Origin: Jiella flava
Lineage (GTDB): Bacteria > Pseudomonadota > Alphaproteobacteria > Rhizobiales > Rhizobiaceae
Reading direction: 5' to 3'
DNA length: 64,000 bases
Assembly (NCBI RefSeq): GCF_017349315.1
Contig: NZ_JAFMPP010000001.1
Span: forward strand, 186,001-250,000
Shown here: positions 56,038 through 64,000 of the stretch, in pieces
Layout of the letters: every line of letters begins with the position of its first letter
Position numbering within the stretch: position 1 is the stretch's first letter
Position numbers and translations under genes: made by a program
The notes under the pieces: model-generated
Databases searched by the model: none
The model's input: only the letters and a program-made list of their open reading frames with translations
What the model was told of the DNA's origin: nothing

Positions 56038-57036
56038 TCAATCCGCCTCTACCTGTTCGGCGGGCTGCGGCTCTTCCGCTCGACACAAGCGGAGCGGATG
56101 GCGCCTGAAGAAGTCGACGAGCATCGCCCGATAGGCTTCGGGCTCTTCGTAAAAGGGAGCGTGGGAGCTGTTGGGGAAGATTCCGATCTGCGATCTTGCG
56201 ATGGCATGGTGCATGCGGGCCGCGCAGGCCGGCGTCAAGACGTCGTTCTTGCCACCGACGATCAGCACCGGCCAGTCGAACCGAGCGAGATCGGCAAGCC
56301 GGTTCCAGTCGCGGATCGAGCCGGTATAGCAGTATTCGTTTGGCCCCTGGATCGCCATGAAGATCGGCGCATTGAAGCCGTCCTTGGAGCGCTGGACCGA
56401 ATCGGGCCGCGCCGCCGTGCGCCGCAAGTGGCGATGATCGAGGAGGTCGACGGCGGCCCGGTAGGCGGGATGATCGTAGCGCTCCTCGGCCTCGAAGCGC
56501 TGCATCATCGCCTCGGTTTCAGGGCCGAGCGCCGAGCGCAGCCGGGTGATCTCGCCGAGGAGATGAGGGATATCGGCGGCGGTGTTGGCGAGCACCATCG
56601 AGCCGATCCGCTCGGGATGCGTCAGCGCATATTCGATGCCGCACCAGCCGCCCCAGCTGTGGCCGAGAAAGTGCACCCGCTCGAGCCCGAAAGAGTCGAG
56701 AACGGCCTCGACCTCGTCGACGGAGCGGGCCATCGTCCATAGCCCCGCATCGTCCGGACGGTCGGAGGCGCCGGTGCCGAGTTGATCATGCACGACGACG
56801 CGAAAGCCGAGATCGGTGAGCGGGAGATGCGGATCGCGCAGATAGTCGCAGGGCAGACCCGGCCCTCCGTTCAGGAGAAAGACGACCTCGTCGCCCGCCC
56901 CGTAGCTGTAGCCGACGACCTTGTGCCCGCTGTCGAGCGTGATCACCCGGCGCTCGTCCGGCGCCCGATGCTCCCAGACGCGAAAACCGTGAACGGTCTC
57001 CGCGAACGCCTCGATCTGTGCGGGGGACGCCGTCAC
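56038..57036 (-). CDS. Proline iminopeptidase-like alpha/beta hydrolase, paralogue 1
   Basis: 332 residues, S33 family. The oxyanion loop NGGPGLPCDYLRD and nucleophile elbow GHSWGGW are present; the acid Asp lies in VGGKNDVLTPACA and the catalytic His in NSSHAPFYEEPEAY. It would remove N-terminal proline or cleave a related amide. No signal peptide, so cytoplasmic. It follows a second copy by 8 bases and precedes dppB by one base. The N-terminus is about 34 residues longer than paralogue 2 and the tail ends EEPQPAEQVEAD. Whether it acts on peptide or on a small plant amide is unknown. Confidence 0.92.
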   Translation of the reverse strand: MTASPAQIEAFAETVHGFRVWEHRAPDERRVITLDSGHKVVGYSYGAGDEVVFLLNGGPGLPCDYLRDPHLPLTDLGFRVVVHDQLGTGASDRPDDAGLWTMARSVDEVEAVLDSFGLERVHFLGHSWGGWCGIEYALTHPERIGSMVLANTAADIPHLLGEITRLRSALGPETEAMMQRFEAEERYDHPAYRAAVDLLDHRHLRRTAARPDSVQRSKDGFNAPIFMAIQGPNEYCYTGSIRDWNRLADLARFDWPVLIVGGKNDVLTPACAARMHHAIARSQIGIFPNSSHAPFYEEPEAYRAMLVDFFRRHPLRLCRAEEPQPAEQVEAD

Positions 57037-57044
57037 CGCGCGCC

Positions 57045-57935
57045 TTACCCGTTACCGCGACGCTTGAGGAAGTCGACGAGCACCGGATAGAATGCCTCCG
57101 GCTCCTCGTAAAACGGCATGTGGCTAGAGTTTGGGAACACCTTCAGTTCGGCATCCGGCAGCGCATGCTTCATCTTCGCCGCACAAGCCGGCGTCAACTC
57201 GTCATGCTGGCCGACGGTGATCAGGGTCGGCACGGTGATCCGATGCATGTCCGGAATGCGGTTCCAGGCGGACATATTGCCGACATATAGGAACTCGTTC
57301 GGGCCCTGCATGGTCTCGTACGGTCCCATGTTCCAGTCGTCGAGCGAGCGCCGCACCGGCGCCGGCCACACGTCGAGACGGCAGACATGGCGGTAGTTCA
57401 AAATCGTGATCGCCGCCTGATATTCGGGATGGTCGAGCGTGCCCTCGGCCTCGTGGCGCTGCATCATCGCCACCGTCTCGGAGCCGAGGCTGGCACGTAG
57501 CCGCTCGAGTTCGCCGATCAGATGCGGAATGTCGGCCGCGGTGTTTTCTAAGATCAGCGTGCGCAGCGCCTCGGGATGGGTCAGTGCGTATTCGATCGAC
57601 AGCCAGCCGCCCCAGGACTGACCGACCAGATGCACCTTGCCGAGACCCAGCGCCTGGCGCACCGCCTCGACTTCTTTCACATAGCGCTCGACGGTCCATA
57701 GCGAGCGGTCGGTCGGTCGATCGGACGAGCCGGTGCCGAGCTGGTCGAAGGCGACGACGCGATAGCCGTGGTCGATCAGGCAGGAATGGGAATCGCGCAG
57801 ATAGTCGCAAGGCAGCCCGGGGCCGCCGTTCAGACAGAAGACCACATCGTCACCCGAGCCGAAGCTGTAGGTCACGATCTTGTAGCCATCCACTTCAACG
57901 TCACGCCGCTCGTCCGGTTCGATTTCCCGCCACAT
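57045..57935 (-). CDS. pip: Proline iminopeptidase-like alpha/beta hydrolase, paralogue 2
   Basis: 296 residues. The same catalytic set is seen: NGGPGLPCDYLRD, GQSWGGW with Ser107, GQHDELTPACA and NSSHMPFYEEPEAF. It resembles its neighbour across the whole length, so it is a tandem duplicate, somewhat diverged. The gene is first in the operon and divergent from the LuxR-type regulator, which is the arrangement of pip genes controlled by XccR, OryR and PipR. The ribosome site is weak. A 9-base dyad lies 21-61 bases before its start. Confidence 0.92.
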   Translation of the reverse strand: MWREIEPDERRDVEVDGYKIVTYSFGSGDDVVFCLNGGPGLPCDYLRDSHSCLIDHGYRVVAFDQLGTGSSDRPTDRSLWTVERYVKEVEAVRQALGLGKVHLVGQSWGGWLSIEYALTHPEALRTLILENTAADIPHLIGELERLRASLGSETVAMMQRHEAEGTLDHPEYQAAITILNYRHVCRLDVWPAPVRRSLDDWNMGPYETMQGPNEFLYVGNMSAWNRIPDMHRITVPTLITVGQHDELTPACAAKMKHALPDAELKVFPNSSHMPFYEEPEAFYPVLVDFLKRRGNG

Positions 57936-57955
57936 GTTGCCAACCCGCTTCGTCT

Positions 57956-57996
57956 TAGGCTTTTGGGATGCTCTTTCGAGCGTTTCAAAAAGCCTA
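57956..57996. promoter_or_regulatory. Dyad TAGGCTTTT-N23-AAAAGCCTA between luxR-type gene and pip
   Basis: Nine-base exact inverted arms at 57956-57964 and 57988-57996. The centre also has a small GCTC/GAGC dyad. It is 21 bases upstream of the pip start and about 116 bases upstream of the regulator. It may be the operator of the regulator or part of the pip leader; it does not look like a canonical 20-base lux box. Confidence 0.4.
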
Positions 57997-58111
57997 GCGC
58001 TTCGCGCCCGAAGCCCGCCAGCTATTAAAAATGATAGGTCCGACGGCGGCGAGGCTTGCTTGGGTTCGCTCAGGATGTAAACATGTCGAAAAAATAGTCA
58101 GCAAGAGCACG

Positions 58112-58900
58112 ATGTCCCTGATCGCAACGGACAGTTCTGAAATCGACGCCTATTTCGAGGCGGGCCAGACCGCGGAGGAGCGCATCGCGCTCGCCGAAAA
58201 GGCCATCGCCGCCTACGGGCTGACATCGCTGATCTACGACTTCACGACAATCAAATATTCCCATGACGGAGAGCTGGTGACGCCGTCCTTTCTGGCTATG
58301 CGCAACTTGCCGAAGGACATGGTCAAGATCTGGTGCGAGGAAGGGTTTTATCAGATCGACCCGGTGCAGCAGTTGGCCTTCCGCTCCCACCTGCCCTTCG
58401 TCTGGTCCTATCGGCGGGACGGCAAGACGCCCCTCAACCGCATTCTCGGTGAAACCCACGAGCCGGTGGTCGATTATCTGCATGATTCCGGCATCACCTG
58501 CGGCCTGACGGTGCCCGTCCATCTGCCGAATGGCGAATGCGCCACGGTGACCGGCATCCGCCACGGCGCGGGATCTGACTTCGAGCGTGAAATCACCCCG
58601 CATGTCGCCAATTTCACGCTGTTTGCCCATATCCTCCACGAGAAGGTCTATGCCATTCTCGGCGAGGATGCCCGCAACGCCCGGCCGGTGCACCTGACAC
58701 CGCGAGAGAGGGAATGCGTCGCCTATGCCGCCGAAGGCCTGTCGGCGAAGGAGATCTCGTTGAAGATCGACCGCTCGGTGCCGACGGTGGTGATGCATCT
58801 CAACGCCGCCACGCGAAAACTCGCGGCCACCAACCGGGCGCAGATGATCGCCCGGGCCGCACATTACCGGCTGATCGAGACCGGCTTCAGCGTAATCTGA
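58112..58900 (+). CDS. LuxR-solo regulator of the OryR/PipR (plant-signal) type
   Basis: 262 residues. The N-terminal autoinducer-binding domain contains NLPKDMVKIWCEEGFYQIDPVQ. Aligned on TraR, Trp57 is Met70 and Tyr61 is Trp74, while Asp70-Pro71 (Asp83-Pro84) and Trp85 (Trp98) are kept. M/W at those two sites is the known mark of plant-associated LuxR solos that do not bind acyl-homoserine lactones. The LuxR helix-turn-helix is at the C-terminus (LTPREREC, then AEGLSAKEISLKI) with Glu199 and Gly209 conserved. No luxI is nearby. A start at 58031 would add 27 residues. It is divergent from two pip genes and a peptide transporter, which it probably activates. Confidence 0.9.
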   Translation: MSLIATDSSEIDAYFEAGQTAEERIALAEKAIAAYGLTSLIYDFTTIKYSHDGELVTPSFLAMRNLPKDMVKIWCEEGFYQIDPVQQLAFRSHLPFVWSYRRDGKTPLNRILGETHEPVVDYLHDSGITCGLTVPVHLPNGECATVTGIRHGAGSDFEREITPHVANFTLFAHILHEKVYAILGEDARNARPVHLTPRERECVAYAAEGLSAKEISLKIDRSVPTVVMHLNAATRKLAATNRAQMIARAAHYRLIETGFSVI

Positions 58901-59061
58901 CGCCGCGATGGCCGCCGCGCCCAAAACTGGCACGAACGGTGGCATCCGTGCCAAACGATGAGGCATCATTGCCATCGCCATTTGCCTCGCCTCGTCTCGT
59001 CTCGACCAGGTGCCACCCATTGCAATTGCGACACGCATGATTTGCCAGCCAACGGAACGCC

Positions 59062-59553
59062 ATGCCCCAGCCTCCAGCCGTCCTTTTCGTCTGTCTCGGC
59101 AATATCTGCCGCTCGCCGCTGGCCGAAGCCGCCTTTCGCGCGGCGGCCGAGCGCGAAGGCCTGACGGTCGAGGTCGATTCGGCCGGGCTTGGCCGCTGGC
59201 ATCTTGGTTGTCCGCCAGATTCCCGCTCCCAGGCCGTCGCCCGCCGCCACGGCATCGAGATCGGCGAGCGCCGGGCACGGCTGGTGAGGCGGGAGGACTT
59301 TTATCGCTTCGACCATATCGTCGGCCTCGACCAGGACAATCTCATAGGCCTGCGCCAGCTCGCCCCGGCTGATGCGACGGCCACAATCAGCCTGCTTCTC
59401 GATCACGTCCCGGGCCGCAAAGGCCAGTCGGTGCGCGATCCTTATTATGAAGACGAATCAGCCTTCGCCGATGCCTGGCGCGACGCCTGCGAGGGCGCCG
59501 ATGCATTGATCACGGCACTCAAGGCGGAGATGGGCCGAAAATACGAGCCATGA
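59062..59553 (+). CDS. Low-molecular-weight phosphotyrosine phosphatase family protein
   Basis: 163 residues. The CX5R loop is VCLGNICRSPLAEA near residue 10, and the general-acid DPYYEDE near residue 125 completes the fold. Family members dephosphorylate tyrosine, but relatives adjacent to fructosamine-kinase genes (LMW-PTP-A) have been shown to act on ribulosamine 5-phosphates. The next gene overlaps by ATGA and is a fructosamine-kinase homologue, so that role is favoured here (inference). Confidence 0.92.
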   Translation: MPQPPAVLFVCLGNICRSPLAEAAFRAAAEREGLTVEVDSAGLGRWHLGCPPDSRSQAVARRHGIEIGERRARLVRREDFYRFDHIVGLDQDNLIGLRQLAPADATATISLLLDHVPGRKGQSVRDPYYEDESAFADAWRDACEGADALITALKAEMGRKYEP

Positions 59554-60356
59554 GCCCGCTGGCCAACCGCGCCGCAGCGCTGCTCGGCGGCGCTGTCGCC
59601 AGCACCCGTCACTTCGCCGGCGGCTCGCTCTCGAGCGTGGAATGGGTGCGGCTCGCCGATGGCCGCGAGATGCTGGTCAAATCCGGTCCCGCGCCCGAGG
59701 TCGAAGCCCGGATGCTCCGCACTCTTGGAGAGGCCGGCGTGCCGGTCCCGCAGGTGCTGGCCGCCGACGATCAGGTTCTCGCCATCACCCGGCTTGCCGA
59801 CGACTGCAGCCTTTCCGCTGCCTGGGGCGATCTCGGCGCCGCCCTGCGCCGCCTGCATGCAAAGACCGCCGTTCGCTACGGCTTTGCAGACGACTACGCC
59901 TTCGCTCGGCTCAAGATCGTCAATCGCTGCGACGACGACTGGCCGCGCTTTTACGCCGAGAACCGGCTGCTCGCCGCCGCCCGTGGCACCGGCGCTCCGA
60001 TCGAGCGCCGGGTCGAGGCTTTGTGCGCCCGCCTCCACGACCGTTTGCCGAAGCAGCCCCGAGCCTCGCTCCTCCACGGTGATCTATGGAGCGGCAACGT
60101 GCTGACCTTCGCCGGCAGGGTTTCCGGGCTGATCGACCCCGCTGCCTATTACGGCGACGGCGAGATCGACATCGCCATGCTCGGCCTCTTCGCTCGCCCG
60201 AGCGCGGAATTTTTTGAGGCCTACGGTCCCCTGCCTGCCGGCCACCACGAGCGGGCGCCAATCTATGCACTGTGGCCCGCCCTCGTGCATCTCAATCTCT
60301 TCGGCAGCGGCTATCGCGGCATGGTCGAGGCCTATCTCGCTCAAGCCGGGTTCTGA
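59550..60356 (+). CDS. Fructosamine kinase family protein (probable ribulosamine/erythrulosamine 3-kinase)
   Basis: 268 residues with an APH-like kinase fold. Seen are GGSLSSVEWVRLADGREMLVKSG (ATP-binding beta strands with the Lys), the HGDLWSGN catalytic loop and GLIDPAAYYGDGEIDIAML with the metal-binding Asp. HGDLWSGN and the Asp-Pro-Ala-x-Tyr pattern are typical of fructosamine kinases. Phosphorylating ketoamines makes them fall off proteins, repairing glycation. It overlaps the phosphatase gene by ATGA. Confidence 0.93.
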   Translation: MSPLANRAAALLGGAVASTRHFAGGSLSSVEWVRLADGREMLVKSGPAPEVEARMLRTLGEAGVPVPQVLAADDQVLAITRLADDCSLSAAWGDLGAALRRLHAKTAVRYGFADDYAFARLKIVNRCDDDWPRFYAENRLLAAARGTGAPIERRVEALCARLHDRLPKQPRASLLHGDLWSGNVLTFAGRVSGLIDPAAYYGDGEIDIAMLGLFARPSAEFFEAYGPLPAGHHERAPIYALWPALVHLNLFGSGYRGMVEAYLAQAGF

Positions 60357-60419
60357 AGCCTGCGGCCAAAAGCCTCCGGCGCCTTTCCGTTTTGGAATGC
60401 GTCGCCAGATAAATCCAAT

Positions 60420-60584
60420 ATGACATCGCCCGCGATCATGACCGTCGCCATCACCGGCTCGCTGCCGACCGCGCCTTTCGAGGCCGCTGCGGTCACGATC
60501 GCGGCTGACCTCGACACAAGATGTGGCCGCCATCCGGCAACGCCTAGAGACGCGCGGCGAATCCTCGGCGTTCCGGCGGCCTGA
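60420..60584 (+). pseudogene. Possible fragment of a BKACE (beta-keto acid cleavage, DUF849) gene
   Basis: A 54-codon frame begins MTSPAIMTVAITGSLPT, resembling the conserved start of BKACE proteins (V-I-x-T-x-A-x-T-G-S). After about 17 residues the resemblance ends. No downstream part of the family follows. It is either a decayed remnant or a chance match. Confidence 0.3.
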
Positions 60585-60633
60585 CACGCGCCTTCATCCT
60601 TCAGCGATCCTCAAACCCGCGGCCCCTTTTTTG

Positions 60634-61428
60634 ATGCTTCCCGCTCACCACGCTACCCGTCGCCTCGGCCGCTATTCGAAGACCCTCTGGCAGAGGGTGG
60701 AGATCTGGACCCTGATCGGTGCACTGGTTGCGGCAGCCGCGATCTGGGCGTTCGTCTCGATCGCCGGCGAGGTTGTCGAGGGGGACACCAAGGGCCTCGA
60801 TCGCGAGATCCTGCTGTCGCTGCGCTCGGCAAGCGATCCGAGCGACCCGATCGGACCGCGATGGCTGGAGGAGCTGGGCCGCGACGTCACCGCGCTCGGC
60901 GGCACCGGCATCTTGATCATGATCACCACCTTCGTCGCGCTCTATCTGTGGATCGCCGGCAAGCGCCGCTCGATGGTAATGGTGGTCGCGGCGATCGCCA
61001 GCGGCTTTCTCGCCAGCCAAATCCTCAAACGCAGCTTCGCGCGGCCGCGGCCGGACCTCGTGCCCCATGGCGACTATGTCTATACGGCGAGCTTTCCGAG
61101 CGGCCATGCGATGATGTCGGCGATCACCTATCTGACGCTGGCGATCCTGCTCGCCCGGGTCGAGCCGCGGCGCCGGATGCGCGCCTTCCTGATCGGCCTT
61201 GCGGTCTTCCTGACGGTGATCATCGGTGTCAGCCGGGTCTATCTCGGCGTCCATTGGCCCTCCGACGTGCTTGCCGGCTGGACGGCGGGCGCCGCCTGGG
61301 CACTGATGTGGTGGCTGCTCGCCACTTGGCTCGAGAGCCGTGGCGCGGTCGAACCCAGCCCGCAGAATGTCGCGACACCGGAGGGAATCGGTCACGCCGA
61401 GCCGGACGAGCGCGGCGCCCGGGACTGA
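60634..61428 (+). CDS. PAP2-family phosphatase (integral membrane)
   Basis: 264 residues with six probable membrane helices. The three PAP2 motifs are clear: KRSFARPRPD, FPSGHAM and SRVYLGVHWPSD. It dephosphorylates a lipid phosphate at the membrane, for example undecaprenyl pyrophosphate or phosphatidic acid. The start is uncertain: the frame extends to 60523, but ATG 60634 gives the usual short N-terminus. The last 25 residues are hydrophilic. Confidence 0.9.
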   Translation: MLPAHHATRRLGRYSKTLWQRVEIWTLIGALVAAAAIWAFVSIAGEVVEGDTKGLDREILLSLRSASDPSDPIGPRWLEELGRDVTALGGTGILIMITTFVALYLWIAGKRRSMVMVVAAIASGFLASQILKRSFARPRPDLVPHGDYVYTASFPSGHAMMSAITYLTLAILLARVEPRRRMRAFLIGLAVFLTVIIGVSRVYLGVHWPSDVLAGWTAGAAWALMWWLLATWLESRGAVEPSPQNVATPEGIGHAEPDERGARD

Positions 61429-61442
61429 ATACCACGACGACA

Positions 61443-61469
61443 CCCTTGGGCCGGTGGCAGGCCCAAGGG
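61443..61469 (+). terminator. Hairpin after the PAP2 gene
   Basis: CCCTTGGGCC pairs with GGCCCAAGGG around a 7-base loop, 15 bases past the stop. There is no T tract. Confidence 0.55.
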
Positions 61470-61501
61470 CGCGAAAAGCCATGAGCACGCCGTGCCTGCG
61501 A

Positions 61502-61586
61502 CAGGACGTCCAAAGGACGCGCGATCTGATTGAGTCGACGCGTCGTGCGTTGCCGAAAACCGATCCCGATTTTCGGGCGGATGCTG
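61502..61586 (-). repeat. Dispersed intergenic repeat, copy E (reverse orientation)
   Basis: The reverse complement reads CATCCGCCCGAAAATCGGGA, then TCGGTTTTCGGCAACGCACGA, CGCGTCGACTCAATCAGATC and GCGCGTCCTTTGGACGTCC. It is the most diverged copy and its terminal palindrome is altered. Confidence 0.7.
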
Positions 61587-61988
61587 GAGACGGCGATCGA
61601 CTTTGGTCGAAGACGCAAGCTGCAACATCGCCGTCTTCAGCTCCGTTGGTCGGAAATGAGAGCGATACGGCCGGGCCAGCCCGCCCCCATCTACGGTCGA
61701 TCCTCATCGTTTAGGTGACACATCAGATCTCCAACAACCATTTGATTTTGAATGTATTTTCGAGGATTCCCCTGCCATCGCAACGGCGGCAGAGCGGCCT
61801 GACTGCGTCGAAGCCACCAGACGTTCCGACTGCAAAGCTCCATCGTGCGGTCCGCGATTTTTTCGTGGCGAAGACTTGCCACGTCGGTCCCTGCTATGGA
61901 ATTCATCATGCACACGGACGCGGCGTTCCTGACAACCAAGCCGTGCTGTGACGACGTCCTGGGCAAGAAGAACCACTAAAGGCGCTGG

Positions 61989-62906
<918 letters not shown>

Positions 62907-62910
62907 TCCG

Positions 62911-64000
62911 ATGGCCGAGACGAATTTCCCCACCGCCACCGCGTACCCGGAGGGCGCCGAGCGGCTTTCGGAGGAACAGCGCGAGGCGATGCGCGGCGAG
63001 CCGCCCTTCGCCGAGGCGCCGCCCACCGACAGCCGCCTCGTGCGCGCGCTGAAGGAGGCCGGCATCACCGCCGGGCTGATCGCCGTCCTCACGGTGTTCT
63101 TCTTCGCCTTCAAGACCGATATCGCCGCCGGCGGCCTGGCGCTGACCGCCGATCCGATACAGTGGATCGTCTGGATCGCCATCGCCTTCGTCGGCCGATT
63201 CGTCCTGTCCTATCTCGTCTTCGCCAATGACAAGCCCACCGTCGGCGGCTGGAAGAAGATCACCGCCGCGACCGCAGGATGGCCCGTCGGCAAGGTGATC
63301 GGCGCGATCCTCCTGCTCGTCGCCCTGACCCTGCCGTTCCTGCTGTCGACCTTCCTGCCGAGCCAGAACCGCTATCTGCTCGATCTGTCGATCCTGATCC
63401 TCACCTATGTGATGCTCGGCTGGGGCCTCAACATCGTCGTCGGCCTCGCCGGCCTGCTCGATCTCGGCTATGTCGCCTTCTATGCCGTCGGCGCCTATTC
63501 CTTCGCGCTGTTGGCGACGAATTTCGATCTCGGCTTCTGGGTCTGTCTGCCGATGGCCGGCTTGTTCGCCGCGCTCTGGGGTGTGATGCTGGGCTTTCCG
63601 GTGCTGCGGCTGCGCGGCGACTATCTCGCCATCGTGACCCTCGCCTTCGGCGAAATCATCCGCGTCGTGCTGTTGAACTGGGCGAATTTCACCGGCGGAC
63701 CGAACGGCATCCTCGGCATTCCGAAGCCGACGCTCTTCGGCCTCGAATTCAATCGCGGCGCGGGATCCTTTTCCGATTTCTTCGGCATTCCCTATTCGCC
63801 GATCCAGCGCTTCATCTTCCTCTACTACATCATCCTGGCGCTGGCGCTTTTGACCAACTTCGTCACCATGCGGATGCGCAAGCTTCCGGTCGGCCGGGCC
63901 TGGGAAGCCTTGCGCGAGGACGAGATCGCCTGCCGCTCGCTCGGCATCAACACCGTCAATGTCAAGCTCACAGCCTTTGCGACGGGCGCGATGTTCGGCG
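62911..64000 (+). CDS. livM: Branched-chain amino acid ABC transporter permease LivM, C-terminus cut off
   Basis: 363 codons are present, running out of the window. The first 130 residues are an extension with a soluble acidic part ([20 protein letters not shown]) and two extra membrane segments, as in other alphaproteobacterial LivM proteins. The core follows: [60 protein letters not shown] and [20 protein letters not shown], the ATPase-contact loop. LivG and LivF are expected beyond the end. Confidence 0.94.
   Translation, partial: MAETNFPTATAYPEGAERLSEEQREAMRGEPPFAEAPPTDSRLVRALKEAGITAGLIAVLTVFFFAFKTDIAAGGLALTADPIQWIVWIAIAFVGRFVLSYLVFANDKPTVGGWKKITAATAGWPVGKVIGAILLLVALTLPFLLSTFLPSQNRYLLDLSILILTYVMLGWGLNIVVGLAGLLDLGYVAFYAVGAYSFALLATNFDLGFWVCLPMAGLFAALWGVMLGFPVLRLRGDYLAIVTLAFGEIIRVVLLNWANFTGGPNGILGIPKPTLFGLEFNRGAGSFSDFFGIPYSPIQRFIFLYYIILALALLTNFVTMRMRKLPVGRAWEALREDEIACRSLGINTVNVKLTAFATGAMFG

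Larger units (their letters stand above)
61429..61988. other. Intergenic stretch before the liv genes
   Basis: 560 bases. It contains the PAP2 terminator hairpin, repeat copy E, and an AT-richer stretch near 61720-61770 likely to carry the liv promoter. No coding content recognised. Confidence 0.55.

Overview
The window looks like chromosomal DNA of an alphaproteobacterium, most likely of the order Hyphomicrobiales (Rhizobiales). Signs are the high GC content, the gene families seen (DUF1127, biotin-dependent pyruvate carboxylase of the rhizobial type, class II GshA, the carboxynorspermidine polyamine route, AGCS symporter, UgpC/MalK-type sugar ATPase) and many translationally coupled genes. 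I cannot name the genus. There is no rRNA, CRISPR array, insertion sequence or phage; one tRNA-Ala(CGC) is present.

Layout. 1-9590: a carbohydrate locus: solute-binding protein (cut by the window edge), an acetyltransferase, a six-hairpin glycosidase, a ROK repressor with a clear dyad in front of it, a Gfo/Idh/MocA oxidoreductase, a sugar ABC ATPase, NagB and a GH28-like hydrolase. 10013-12402: the two enzymes of the aspartate-semialdehyde (carboxynorspermidine/carboxyspermidine) polyamine pathway. 12480-22370: mixed housekeeping and envelope genes: AGCS symporter, FolD, a lytic transglycosylase, several lipoproteins and secreted proteins, and PncA overlapping the ruins of a sirtuin gene. 22925-27751: the conserved PrkA - DUF444 - SpoVR stress module. 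28561-32364: pstSCAB phosphate uptake with a candidate Pho box but no phoU or phoB behind it. 32642-50192: DMT exporter, pyruvate carboxylase, a small ATPase, a broken MFS gene, SDR, RsmE, GshA, a CNNM/CBS transporter, LysR, pentapeptide protein, XseA, DUF167 and YggT, then the tRNA.

50692-58900 is the most interesting region. A LuxR-type regulator is divergent from a seven-gene run of overlapping or abutting genes: two proline-iminopeptidase paralogues and a complete peptide/nickel-type ABC transporter. The regulator carries the two ligand-pocket substitutions (W57 to M, Y61 to W in TraR numbering) that mark the OryR/XccR/PsoR/PipR family of LuxR solos. That family answers host plant compounds rather than acyl-homoserine lactones and is typically found next to pip genes. 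This looks like a self-contained import-and-sense circuit.

59062-64000: a LMW phosphatase fused by overlap to a fructosamine-kinase-family gene (probable protein deglycation pair), a PAP2 phosphatase, and the start of a branched-chain amino acid (Liv) transporter.

A family of roughly 85-100 bp intergenic repeats, ending in a GCGTCCG-type palindrome, occurs at least five times in both orientations (about 9577, 17370, 27873, 38791, 61502), with a palindrome-only relative at 6063. One copy supplies the stop codon of the GH28-like gene.
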